Shown one piece after another: positions 6,241 to 12,301 of a stretch of DNA of 12,301 bases; position 1 is the first letter of the stretch, and the number at the start of each line of letters is the position of its first letter. A model generated the notes under the pieces. The model made no database searches. It was not told the DNA's origin and worked only from the letters and a program-made list of their open reading frames with translations. The stretch covers positions 1 to 12,301 of the forward strand of contig QYQC01000216.1 in assembly GCA_007280315.1 (NCBI GenBank). The letters run 5' to 3'. This DNA comes from Betaproteobacteria bacterium. GTDB taxonomy: Bacteria; Pseudomonadota; Gammaproteobacteria; Burkholderiales; SG8-39. The position numbers and the translations under genes were made by a program.

Positions 6241-7599
6241 TCACCCTTTCTCGAGCTTCTGTTGCGCCAGCTTTTGCTCGAGATAGTGAATGCTGGTTCC
6301 GCCCTTGACGAAACGCTCGTCCAGCAGCAGATCCTGGTGCAGCGGAATATTGGTCTGAATCCCCTGCACCGCCATCTCGGACAGCGCGATACGCATGCGC
6401 CGCAACGCCTGCTCGCGCGTCTCGCCGTAGGCTATGACTTTGCCGATCAGGGAATCGTAGTTGGGCGGCACGAAATAGCCCTGGTAGATGTGCGAATCGA
6501 CGCGGATACCCGGCCCGCCCGGTGGATGATAGGAAGTGATGCGGCCCGGTGAAGGCGTAAATTTGAACGCGTCCTCGGCATTGATGCGGCACTCGATGGC
6601 ATGTCCGCGCAGCACGACGTCTCGTTGCCGCAGACGCAGCTTTTCCCCGGCGGCGACGCGGATTTGTTCCTGCACCAGATCCACGCCGGTGATCATTTCC
6701 GTTACCGGGTGCTCGACCTGGATGCGCGTGTTCATTTCGATGAAGAAAAACTCGCCGCCTTCGTAAAGGAACTCGAACGTGCCGACACCACGATAGCCGA
6801 TTTTGCGGCAGGCTTCGGCGCAGCGCTCACCGATGCGTACGCGCTGACGCTCCGTCATTCCCGGTGCCGGCGCCTCTTCAATGATTTTTTGGTGCCGCCG
6901 CTGCATCGAACAATCGCGCTCGCCCAGATAGATGGCGTTTCGATGTTCGTCGGCCAGCACTTGAATCTCGATGTGGCGCGGGTTTTCCAGGAACTTTTCC
7001 AGGTATACCTCGGGATTGCCGAACGCCGCCTGTGCTTCCTGGTGCGTCAGATTCACTGCCGCGAGCAGCGCTGCCTCTGTGTGCACCACGCGCATCCCAC
7101 GCCCGCCGCCGCCGCCCGAGGCTTTGATAATCACCGGATAACCGACCTTGCGCGCGATCTTGACGATTTCCTCGTTCTGTTCGGGCAATGCCCCTTCGGC
7201 GCCGGGCACGCAGGGGACGCCCGCTTTGTTCATTGCCGCCTTGGCGCTTATCTTGTCGCCCATGAGTCGAATGGTCTCGGGGCGCGGACCGATGAAAACG
7301 AATCCACTTTTCTCGACCCGTTCGGCGAAATCAGCGTTTTCGGAAAGAAAACCGTAGCCGGGATGGATAGCCTCGGAATCGGTCACTTCCGCCGCGCTGA
7401 TAATCGCCGGGATGTTTAGGTAGCTGGCGGCGGAGGGCGCAGGACCGATGCATACCGATTCGTCGGCGAGCTTGACGTACTTCGCCTCGCTGTCGGCCTC
7501 GGAATGCACCATTACGGTCTTAATGCCCAGCTCGCGGCAGGCGCGCTGTATGCGCAGCGCGATCTCGCCCCGGTTGGCGATAAGGACTTTCTTAAACAT
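6241..7599 (-). CDS. accC: Acetyl-CoA carboxylase, biotin carboxylase subunit
   Basis: AccC carboxylates the biotin on AccB with bicarbonate and ATP, the first half-reaction of acetyl-CoA carboxylase and of fatty acid synthesis. Taking MFKKVLIANRGEIALRIQRA as the start gives 452 residues, the usual size. Visible landmarks are the N-terminal pre-ATP-grasp domain with HPGYGFLSENADFA (79-92), the Gly-rich ATP-grasp loop KASGGGGGRGMR (159-170), Lys238 and the EEAP motif (241-244), the metal/bicarbonate site FFFIEMNTRIQVEHPVTE (284-301), and a C-terminal biotin-carboxylase domain (GHAIECRINAED, about 332-343). A GTG at 7632 would add 11 residues with no family match. No Shine-Dalgarno precedes 7599. 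Instead a hairpin abuts the ATG and a short reading frame overlaps it. The gene follows accB and precedes prmA. Confidence 0.97.
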   Translation of the reverse strand: MFKKVLIANRGEIALRIQRACRELGIKTVMVHSEADSEAKYVKLADESVCIGPAPSAASYLNIPAIISAAEVTDSEAIHPGYGFLSENADFAERVEKSGFVFIGPRPETIRLMGDKISAKAAMNKAGVPCVPGAEGALPEQNEEIVKIARKVGYPVIIKASGGGGGRGMRVVHTEAALLAAVNLTHQEAQAAFGNPEVYLEKFLENPRHIEIQVLADEHRNAIYLGERDCSMQRRHQKIIEEAPAPGMTERQRVRIGERCAEACRKIGYRGVGTFEFLYEGGEFFFIEMNTRIQVEHPVTEMITGVDLVQEQIRVAAGEKLRLRQRDVVLRGHAIECRINAEDAFKFTPSPGRITSYHPPGGPGIRVDSHIYQGYFVPPNYDSLIGKVIAYGETREQALRRMRIALSEMAVQGIQTNIPLHQDLLLDERFVKGGTSIHYLEQKLAQQKLEKG

Positions 7600-7663
7600 G
7601 GCTGCGCGCGAAATTCTCGGGCGCAGCCGCACCCGGAGCGCGAATTCGCCTGATTTCCTTCAT
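7592..7663 (-). CDS. Possible 23-codon leader frame overlapping the accC start
   Basis: Between accB and accC, an ATG at 7663-7661 is preceded by GGGAAG (7675-7670) at 6-base spacing, a much better initiation context than that of accC itself. The frame encodes MKEIRRIRAPGAAAPENFAR plus SHV and stops with TAA at 7594-7592, inside the second and third codons of accC. Its last codons therefore overlap the accC start in another frame. Terminating ribosomes could reinitiate on the accC ATG and would open the hairpin at 7600-7628. No homologue is recognised, and the peptide itself may have no role. It could also be chance. Confidence 0.3.
   Translation of the reverse strand: MKEIRRIRAPGAAAPENFARSHV
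7600..7628 (-). promoter_or_regulatory. Hairpin immediately upstream of the accC start codon
   Basis: On the minus strand GGCTGCGC (7628-7621) and GCGCAGCC (7607-7600) are perfect reverse complements, separated by a 13-base loop. The 3' arm ends at the base just before the accC ATG. In mRNA this 8-bp GC-rich stem would cover the usual ribosome-landing zone and leave the purine-rich GAGAA in the loop. It has no T-run and lies inside an operon, so a translational-control role is more likely than termination. Confidence 0.5.
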
Positions 7664-7680
7664 TCCGGACTTCCCGTGTT

Positions 7681-8121
7681 TCAATCTATGACCAGCAACG
7701 GTTCGCCATACTCGACCGGCTGGCCGTTCTCGACCAGTATCGCCTTGACGACGCCATCCTTGTCGCATTCGATTTCGTTCAGCAGCTTCATCGCCTCGAT
7801 AATGCATATGGTATCGCCCGATTTGACCGTGTCGCCCACCTCGACGAAAGGCTTTGCCCCCGGCGAGGGAGAGCGATAGAACGTTCCGACCATCGGCGAC
7901 TTGACTAAGTGTCCGGGCATTTCCGCGGGCGCCACCGCTGCGGCCGGTGCGCTTGCTAACGAAGCCGGGGGCATCGGGGCTGGGGCAGGCGCAGGATGGC
8001 CGACCCCAGTGCCGCCACTCTTGACGATTTTGACCTTCTCCTCGCCTTCGGTGACTTCCAGCTCGGAAATACCCGATTCCTGCACCAGATCGATCAATTT
8101 CTTTAGTTTACGCAAATCCAT
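7681..8121 (-). CDS. accB: Acetyl-CoA carboxylase, biotin carboxyl carrier protein
   Basis: AccB (BCCP) carries the biotin that shuttles CO2 from AccC to the carboxyltransferase (AccAD). The 146 residues comprise the N-terminal conserved helix (MDLRKLKKLIDLVQESGISE), a flexible Ala/Pro linker (about 40-68, PAPAPAPMPPAS), and the biotinyl domain (70-146). The biotinyl domain contains VKSPMVGTFYRSPSPGAKPFV, the biotinylation motif EAMKLLNEI (Lys112 is the biotinylated lysine) and a VENGQPVEYGEPLLVI end. AAGGAG at 8135-8130, 8 bases before the ATG, is a strong ribosome binding site. It is followed by accC after 81 bases that hold a hairpin and a short frame, and preceded by aroQ. Confidence 0.97.
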   Translation of the reverse strand: MDLRKLKKLIDLVQESGISELEVTEGEEKVKIVKSGGTGVGHPAPAPAPMPPASLASAPAAAVAPAEMPGHLVKSPMVGTFYRSPSPGAKPFVEVGDTVKSGDTICIIEAMKLLNEIECDKDGVVKAILVENGQPVEYGEPLLVID

Positions 8122-8150
8122 GGCGGTTTCTCCTTGCGGCGCGGCGAGTA

Positions 8151-8164
8151 TCCCGCGCGCGGGA
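8151..8164. repeat. 14-bp perfect palindrome between aroQ and accB
   Basis: TCCCGCGCGCGGGA is its own reverse complement and lies in the 52-base gap between aroQ and accB, about 30 bases before the accB ATG. It could fold as a 5-bp stem with a CGCG loop or act as a two-fold protein-binding site. There is no following T-run, so it is not an intrinsic terminator. In this GC-rich genome a chance origin is possible. Confidence 0.35.
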
Positions 8165-8173
8165 ATGCGACTG

Positions 8174-8671
8174 TTAGGGCCGGTGCAAAACGAACTGCAG
8201 TGCCAGTTCGTAGCCGTAGCTGCCCAGGCCGCAAATCGTGCCGGCCGCTAGATCGGAAAAATAGGAATGACTGCGAAATGGCTCGCGCGCGTGAATATTC
8301 GATAAATGGACTTCGACGAACGGTATCGCCACCCCCGCCAGGGCATCGCGCAAGGCGACGCTGGTGTGGGTAAAGCCGGCGGGATTGATGATAACGAATG
8401 AGATCTGCTGCTTCTTGGCCAACTGCACACGGTCGATGAGCGCGCCTTCCTGGTTGCTCTGGAAGCAGGTCACTACTACCCCTGCCGCCTTGCCCTGGGC
8501 TACCAGGCGGCGATCGATGTCTGCCAGTGTTTCCCGACCATAAATTTCGGGTTCGCGGGAACCCAGCAAGTTCAGGTTGGGTCCGTGCAGCACCAGTACT
8601 TTCTTTGCGCCGTCCTGCTTAATGCGGCTTACCGGCGCAAGCGAAACCACGTTAGGTGATTTTTTGAGCAT
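8174..8671 (-). CDS. aroQ: 3-dehydroquinate dehydratase, type II
   Basis: AroQ dehydrates 3-dehydroquinate to 3-dehydroshikimate, step 3 of the shikimate pathway, as a dodecamer in the cytoplasm. The 165 residues contain the family hallmarks: VLVLHGPNLNLLGSREPEIYG (25-45), with the lid-loop arginine (Arg39) and catalytic tyrosine (Tyr44); INPAGFTHTSVALRDA (95-110), with the substrate-binding Asn96; and the catalytic-histidine segment FVEVHLSNIHARE (118-130, His122). Most type II enzymes begin at about residue 22 here (AKKVLVLHGPN), so this start gives an extra N-terminal segment of about 20 residues. No better ATG lies closer. A GTG at codon 8 is an alternative. The ribosome binding site before 8671 is weak. 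It lies upstream of accB, a common betaproteobacterial arrangement. Confidence 0.95.
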   Translation of the reverse strand: MLKKSPNVVSLAPVSRIKQDGAKKVLVLHGPNLNLLGSREPEIYGRETLADIDRRLVAQGKAAGVVVTCFQSNQEGALIDRVQLAKKQQISFVIINPAGFTHTSVALRDALAGVAIPFVEVHLSNIHAREPFRSHSYFSDLAAGTICGLGSYGYELALQFVLHRP

Positions 8672-8755
8672 ATCTGCAAGTTTGCCGGAAATAGGTAGCA
8701 GATGTCCAGCTTTTCAAAGAAGTTGTCCGAGTGCTTCGAATCGAATTCGAGCCTA
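8672..8755. other. 84-base gap between the tlpA-like gene and aroQ
   Basis: I see no gene here. A 10-base perfect palindrome, TCGAATTCGA, lies at 8741-8750 just after the tlpA-like stop codon. There is no stem followed by a T-run on the minus strand, so no intrinsic terminator is supported. A promoter for aroQ-accB-accC could lie here, but I could not find a convincing -35/-10 pair. Confidence 0.25.
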
Positions 8756-9283
8756 TCAGAGCAACGGGGCGAGCACCAGTTTGAATCCGGCTTCGGTCAG
8801 GGCCCCAGTGTGCGAGTAAGCCATTTGCCCACCCCGGTCCAGAACGACGGTAAAAGGCAGAACACCCGCCCGGTTACCTAAAGGCTTGCTTAGGTCCAGA
8901 ATCTCGGCGCCCGCTATCAGCAGCGGATATTCAATGCCCATTTCCGCCGCGAAATCTCTTACTTTAGATACATCATCAAGTGCGATACCCACAATTTCGA
9001 CGCCGTTAGCCACATATTTATCATGTATTTTCATTAACGCCGGAATTTCCTCACGGCAAGGCAGGCACCAGGTGGCCCAAAAATTAACCACGATAATCTT
9101 TCCGCGCCAGTACGACAGCGTCTGCGGTTTGCCGTTGAGATCAACCAGAGGCGCCAGCATCAGTTTCTGTACCGTCGCATCAGTCGCTGGCGAGTTCATG
9201 CCCGCTCGGTTGAAATAGTAGCCTGCAATCCCGGCGACCACCGCTACCAGAACAAAGATCCCGGCCTGGAGCCGCCTATTCAC
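8756..9283 (-). CDS. TlpA/ResA-family thioredoxin-like protein, membrane-anchored
   Basis: This is a thiol-disulfide oxidoreductase-like protein of about 175 residues. An N-terminal signal anchor (RRLQAGIFVLVAVVAGIAGYYF, first 25 or so residues) is followed by a periplasmic thioredoxin fold. It has VVNFWATWCLPCREEIPAL, where the active-site CLPC is Cys73/Cys76 in this numbering, and GVLPFTVVLDRGG with the cis-proline (Pro143). Relatives reduce disulfides in the periplasm, for instance in cytochrome c or cytochrome oxidase assembly. The specific partner is not visible. The start is uncertain: GTG at 9283 (used here) overlaps the end of the upstream gene, and TTG at 9292 would add 3 residues. 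Neither has a good ribosome binding site, so coupling to the upstream gene is likely. Confidence 0.9.
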   Translation of the reverse strand: MNRRLQAGIFVLVAVVAGIAGYYFNRAGMNSPATDATVQKLMLAPLVDLNGKPQTLSYWRGKIIVVNFWATWCLPCREEIPALMKIHDKYVANGVEIVGIALDDVSKVRDFAAEMGIEYPLLIAGAEILDLSKPLGNRAGVLPFTVVLDRGGQMAYSHTGALTEAGFKLVLAPLL

Positions 9284-9887
9284 CGCCGGCAACCAGAGTC
9301 CGAACCGCGTCCAGGCTCGCCCGCTCCAGCGGGCGGCCCAGAGGCGAGGTCTTGACGCCGCGGCGCTCGTCGCCGGAACAGTACACCGCTACCCGAACGG
9401 GTGTGCCTTTCCAGTCCAACGAAAGAACGCTGACTGACCGTTCCTGATTTCCGCTGTAATGACGCGATTCCGAGCTTTGATAGGAAATGTTGCGGTTCAG
9501 GAGGAAAATCTCCAGTTCCTTGCCGCTATCAGCGAATACCTGCAAATCGATGTCGGCGTAGCGGCCGGCCGTGCCCTTTAGCACCGGTCCGGTCAGATAG
9601 GGGTTGAACTCCGCAAGCTGTTCCATCGCCGCCAGCGCCTGGTTACGCAGGTAACGCAGCTGTTCGCGCTGTTCTTCGCCGTGATACAAGGACTGGTATA
9701 GGCGCAGCTCGGCCTCGATTTCGTCGTTATCGGGCAGGGACTTCGTGTCGCCGGCGCCAAGCTGGCGCGCCGCCTTGCGCTTGGCAGCTGCGAAATCCTC
9801 GACCCCGTCTTCGGCCATGATGCGCGCGGCGATCGCGGCGATGCGCGTGCGCATCTGTTGGTGCTTTAGCTTTTGTTCTTTGGGCAT
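9276..9887 (-). CDS. Nucleotidyltransferase-fold protein of unknown substrate
   Basis: The 203-residue protein starts with a basic helical region (MPKEQKLKHQQMRTRIAAIA). Residues 99-115 (TGPVLKGTAGRYADIDL) match the nucleotidyltransferase pattern hG[GS]-x(9-13)-Dh[DE]h, with Asp112 and Asp114 as likely metal ligands. The second residue of the GS pair is Pro instead of Ser. Glu125 or Glu127 in GKELEIFLL could be a further acidic residue. No named function is recognised. The start at 9887 is chosen because GGAG (9898-9895) lies 7 bases upstream. A longer frame runs up to 10049 but would overlap the control region of mpl and shows no conserved sequence. It is divergent from mpl and overlaps the tlpA-like gene. 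Confidence 0.75.
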   Translation of the reverse strand: MPKEQKLKHQQMRTRIAAIAARIMAEDGVEDFAAAKRKAARQLGAGDTKSLPDNDEIEAELRLYQSLYHGEEQREQLRYLRNQALAAMEQLAEFNPYLTGPVLKGTAGRYADIDLQVFADSGKELEIFLLNRNISYQSSESRHYSGNQERSVSVLSLDWKGTPVRVAVYCSGDERRGVKTSPLGRPLERASLDAVRTLVAGGE

Positions 9888-10057
9888 CGCAGCACTCCGC
9901 GCGTACGCATGCGCGAATAATAGCGCAGCGGGCTGACTAACGAAATACGGTAAACTCCCAGGCAGTGTTAGGGCAGCACCAAAAGCCCGCGAATTTGCCG
10001 CGGCGCGCAGGCGGGCTGTCGCGACACCGCGCTCGATCGACAATAACAATTTCGCTC
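9888..10057. promoter_or_regulatory. Divergent control region between the nucleotidyltransferase gene and mpl
   Basis: This 170-base gap must drive both flanking genes. On the minus strand TATTAT (9922-9917) is a good -10 hexamer. It would put a start about 25 bases before the nucleotidyltransferase ATG, but the -35 (about TTTCGT at 17-base spacing) is poor. For mpl, no strong hexamer pair or Shine-Dalgarno is visible. The nearest AT-rich stretch is CAATAACAATTT at 10041-10052, just before the ATG. Confidence 0.35.
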
Positions 10058-11410
10058 ATGCACATTCACATCCTAGGCATATGCGGCACTTTCATGGGCG
10101 GCCTTGCCACGATCGCGCGGCAGGCGGGGCACAAAGTAAGCGGCTGCGACGCCAATGTCTATCCGCCCATGAGCACCCAACTTCAAGCCCAGGGCATAGA
10201 TCTTGTCGAGGGCTACGGCGCCGAACAGGTCGCCCTGAAACCAGACCTGTGGGTGATCGGAAATGTGGTCACCCGCGGCACCCCCCTGATGGAAGAAATC
10301 CTCGACCGCGGCGAATCTTACGTTTCAGGCCCGCAATGGCTGGCGGAGAACGTATTACGCTCGAAGTGGGTACTTGCAGTCGCGGGAACGCACGGCAAGA
10401 CGACCACCTCAGCCATGCTTGCGTGGATCCTTGAGGCGGCCGGCAAACACCCCGGCTTTCTAATTGGCGGCGTACCAAAGAACTTCGGCATTTCTGCCCG
10501 TTTGACCGATTCGCGCTTTTTTGTAATAGAAGCAGACGAGTACGACACGGCGTTCTTCGATAAGCGCTCCAAGTTCCTACATTACCATCCGCGAACTGCA
10601 ATATTAAATAACCTTGAGTTCGATCATGCCGATATCTTCAGCGATCTTGAAGCTATCGAGCGCCAATTTCATCACTTCGTCCGAACAATCCCTAGATCGG
10701 GCCAACTCTTGGTCAACGGCGCCGACGCGGCGCTGGCGCGGGTATTGGCCCAAGGATGCTGGACCCCGATAGAACAGTTCGGCACCGACGACTCCTGGAA
10801 TGCAGAATTGATGGAAGGCGAAGCATTCCGCGTCAAGTTCGCGGGGCAGGAGCAGGGGAGAGTAAATTGGGCGTTGCAGGGGGAGCACAACCGTTTCAAT
10901 GCGCTGGCTGCCATCGCTGCCGCCCGTCACACCGGCGTCGATCCGGAGTCCGCGTGCGCGGCGCTGGCGCGTTTCGACAACGTAAAACGACGCATGGAGT
11001 TGCGCGGCACCGTGGCTGGAATCACCGTATACGATGACTTCGCCCACCACCCCACGGCAATTGCGAAAACCGTCGCCGGACTGCGACGCAAGATCGGCGC
11101 GGCGCGTATTCTGGCCGTGCTCGAGCCTCGCTCCAACACGATGAAACTCGGTGTCATGAAAGATGCCATCGCTGGCAGTCTGGCCGACGCCGATCTGGTT
11201 TTCTGCTATAGCGCCAATCTGGGCTGGAATCCCGCCAGCGCCCTTGCGCCGCTGGGCGCCAGGGCAGCGTGCCATGAGGATCTCGATGCCCTGATCGCCG
11301 CCATTGCCGCCGCATCAAGTACCGGGGACCAGGTACTGATCATGTCCAATGGCGGCTTCGGCGGCATCCACCAGAAACTGCTCGATCGACTGAAAGCCGA
11401 TCATGACTGA
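10058..11410 (+). CDS. mpl: UDP-N-acetylmuramate:L-alanyl-gamma-D-glutamyl-meso-diaminopimelate ligase
   Basis: Mpl joins recycled murein tripeptide to UDP-MurNAc with ATP, re-feeding cytoplasmic peptidoglycan synthesis. The 450 residues fit the family. They include an N-terminal UDP-binding domain (MHIHILGICGTFMGGLA), the Mur ligase P-loop AGTHGKTTTSAM (109-120), EADEYDTAFFDKRSKFLHY (158-176), LNNLEFDHADIF (183-194), the GEHNRFNALAA segment (275-285), the C-terminal domain with VYDDFAHHPTAIAKT (324-338) and LEPRSNTMKLG (355-365), and SNGGFGGIH near the end (430-438). The DDFAHHP motif is characteristic of Mpl as opposed to MurC. This start is chosen by alignment. A GTG at 9965 would add an unconserved 31 residues. 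No Shine-Dalgarno is visible. It overlaps the PhzF-family gene by 8 bases. Confidence 0.96.
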   Translation: MHIHILGICGTFMGGLATIARQAGHKVSGCDANVYPPMSTQLQAQGIDLVEGYGAEQVALKPDLWVIGNVVTRGTPLMEEILDRGESYVSGPQWLAENVLRSKWVLAVAGTHGKTTTSAMLAWILEAAGKHPGFLIGGVPKNFGISARLTDSRFFVIEADEYDTAFFDKRSKFLHYHPRTAILNNLEFDHADIFSDLEAIERQFHHFVRTIPRSGQLLVNGADAALARVLAQGCWTPIEQFGTDDSWNAELMEGEAFRVKFAGQEQGRVNWALQGEHNRFNALAAIAAARHTGVDPESACAALARFDNVKRRMELRGTVAGITVYDDFAHHPTAIAKTVAGLRRKIGAARILAVLEPRSNTMKLGVMKDAIAGSLADADLVFCYSANLGWNPASALAPLGARAACHEDLDALIAAIAAASSTGDQVLIMSNGGFGGIHQKLLDRLKADHD

Positions 11411-12245
11411 CTACCACTATCGCATCGTCAATGTATTCGCTGAGGAGCGCCTCGCCGGCAATCCGCTGGCGGTTTTCGAGGACGCCCGCGGTCTGGACGA
11501 CGCAACCATGCAGGCGCTGGCACTGCAGTTCAATCTGTCGGAAACGACCTTCCTGCTGCCCTCCGCTCGGGCGACCTCGAGCGTACGCATTTTCACGCCG
11601 ACAAATGAAATGCCTTTCGCCGGACACCCGACATTGGGTTCGGCTTATGTCGTACGGGCACTGAACAACTGTGGCGACGCGCTCAGCCTGGAAATGGGCG
11701 CCGGAATCATCCCGGTCACCGCCGCTGGCGACGTCTTCACACTGCAGGCGAACCCAGCGAAAGCGCGCCCGGCACGCCTGACACGTGACGGCCTGGCAAG
11801 CCTGCTTGGCCTCGTGCCCGGCGACCTGGGCGAACCGGCGCTTTGGATCAGCACCGGCAATGAACAATTGCTGGTGCCGCTCACTTCGCCAGATGCCGTC
11901 GCACGCTGCCAGCCCGATCCGATGCTGGCCCAGCGCCACGCCAACGAGGGCGGCATGGTCAAAGTCTACGTCTGGGCCGAGACCGGCGATGAACAAATCG
12001 TAGCGCGCTTTTTCTTCAGCAAGCACGCCGGGTCGATCGACGAGGATCCGGGCACGGGCTCGGCCTGCGCCAACCTTGGCGGCTGGATGATTGCGGCGAA
12101 AAGTCCTCTGCCGCTGGCTCGTCTGATTTACCAGGGCGATCGCATCGGCCGCCCCTGCCGGTTGCATCTGAAGGTGGACGAAGCGGGGAAGATTTTCGTC
12201 GCCGGCCGGGTGATCGAGCTTGGTCGGGGGTCGGTGACGCTGTGA
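11403..12245 (+). CDS. PhzF-family isomerase/epimerase-like protein
   Basis: This 280-residue protein has the two-lobed diaminopimelate-epimerase-like fold of the PhzF family. Key segments are VNVFAEERLAGNPLAV (9-24), LSETTFLL with the likely catalytic Glu47, RIFTPTNEMPFAGHPTLGSAY with His75, and the second-lobe EDPGTGSACANLGGW (214-228) with Asp215. PhzF itself isomerises a phenazine precursor, but most chromosomal relatives have unknown substrates, and no other phenazine gene is visible. The ATG at 11403 overlaps the end of mpl (ATGACTGA), so translation is coupled. Neighbourhood with mpl may be only an operon convenience. Confidence 0.93.
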   Translation: MTDYHYRIVNVFAEERLAGNPLAVFEDARGLDDATMQALALQFNLSETTFLLPSARATSSVRIFTPTNEMPFAGHPTLGSAYVVRALNNCGDALSLEMGAGIIPVTAAGDVFTLQANPAKARPARLTRDGLASLLGLVPGDLGEPALWISTGNEQLLVPLTSPDAVARCQPDPMLAQRHANEGGMVKVYVWAETGDEQIVARFFFSKHAGSIDEDPGTGSACANLGGWMIAAKSPLPLARLIYQGDRIGRPCRLHLKVDEAGKIFVAGRVIELGRGSVTL

Positions 12246-12246
12246 A

Positions 12247-12301
12247 ATGTTGATCTATCTGCACGGCTTCAACAGCTCGCCCGGTTCGCACAAGGCACAG
12301 C
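12247..12301 (+). CDS. YqiA/YcfP-family alpha/beta-fold esterase, N-terminal fragment cut by window end
   Basis: The 18 visible codons, starting with ATG one base after the PhzF-family stop, encode MLIYLHGFNSSPGSHKAQ. The YLHGFNSSP.S.KA pattern is the N-terminus of the YqiA/YcfP (UPF0227-like) esterases, where LHGF forms the oxyanion-hole strand. The catalytic serine and the rest lie beyond the window. Tight spacing suggests the same operon as mpl and the PhzF-family gene. Confidence 0.75.
   Translation, partial: MLIYLHGFNSSPGSHKAQ

Noticed and set aside
9888..10049. N-terminal extension of the nucleotidyltransferase gene up to 10049
   Set aside because: The extra 54 residues have no domain signal and would cover the divergent control region. 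The ATG at 9887 has a well-placed GGAG.
11403..12245. Phenazine biosynthesis cluster suggested by the PhzF-like gene
   Set aside because: No other phenazine gene is present in the window, and most PhzF-family genes stand alone with unknown substrates.
1..12301. CRISPR array, tRNA, rRNA, insertion sequence with terminal repeats, or toxin-antitoxin pair
   Set aside because: I found no regularly spaced repeats, no tRNA-like cloverleaf or rRNA sequence, no transposase with flanking inverted repeats, and no paired small toxin and antitoxin genes.

Overview
The window looks like the chromosome of a GC-rich betaproteobacterium, interrupted at its left end by an integrated element. The taxon is an inference from the housekeeping gene content and order (tlpA-like, aroQ, accB, accC, prmA, DUF3426 zinc-ribbon gene, with mpl alongside). 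No rRNA or other phylogenetic marker is present. No gene-free stretch exceeds 300 bases. The longest are 4331-4512 and 9888-10057.

Left region (1 to about 1588): the edge of a mobile element. A large serine recombinase fills it on the minus strand and runs off the left end. It is followed by about 125 bases of AT-rich DNA that should hold the recombinase promoter and the attachment site. From about 1588 on, the plus strand encodes the C-terminal 60% of ComM, the AAA+ helicase of natural transformation. Homology begins at the GGHN residues just before the Walker A motif. The element therefore appears to sit inside comM. The comM remnant also carries an in-frame amber codon at 1897-1899, so this copy is doubly broken.

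Plus-strand block (2466-3780): apaH (symmetrical Ap4A hydrolase) starts 2 bases after the comM stop and is followed by a HIT-family hydrolase. Both belong to families that act on nucleotide polyphosphates or nucleoside phosphoramidates.

Minus-strand block (3869-9887), read right to left: a nucleotidyltransferase-fold protein, a TlpA/ResA-type thioredoxin, aroQ, accB, accC, prmA, a membrane-anchored zinc-ribbon protein (DUF3426), and a glycine-zipper lipoprotein. accB and accC supply the biotin carrier and biotin carboxylase of acetyl-CoA carboxylase. aroQ belongs to the shikimate pathway and prmA methylates ribosomal protein L11. Most junctions are short or overlapping, as in an operon. The lipoprotein gene has its own strong ribosome binding site and probably its own transcript.

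Right plus-strand block (10058-12301): mpl (peptidoglycan tripeptide recycling) overlaps a PhzF-family gene by 8 bases, and one base later starts a YqiA/YcfP-like esterase cut by the window end. mpl and the nucleotidyltransferase gene are divergent and share a 170-base control region.

The most notable features are the serine-recombinase element in comM with its second nonsense lesion, a hairpin and overlapping 23-codon reading frame at the accC start, and a probable CTG start for prmA. I see no sign of a wholly new multi-gene system. The element's cargo, if any, lies to the left of the window.
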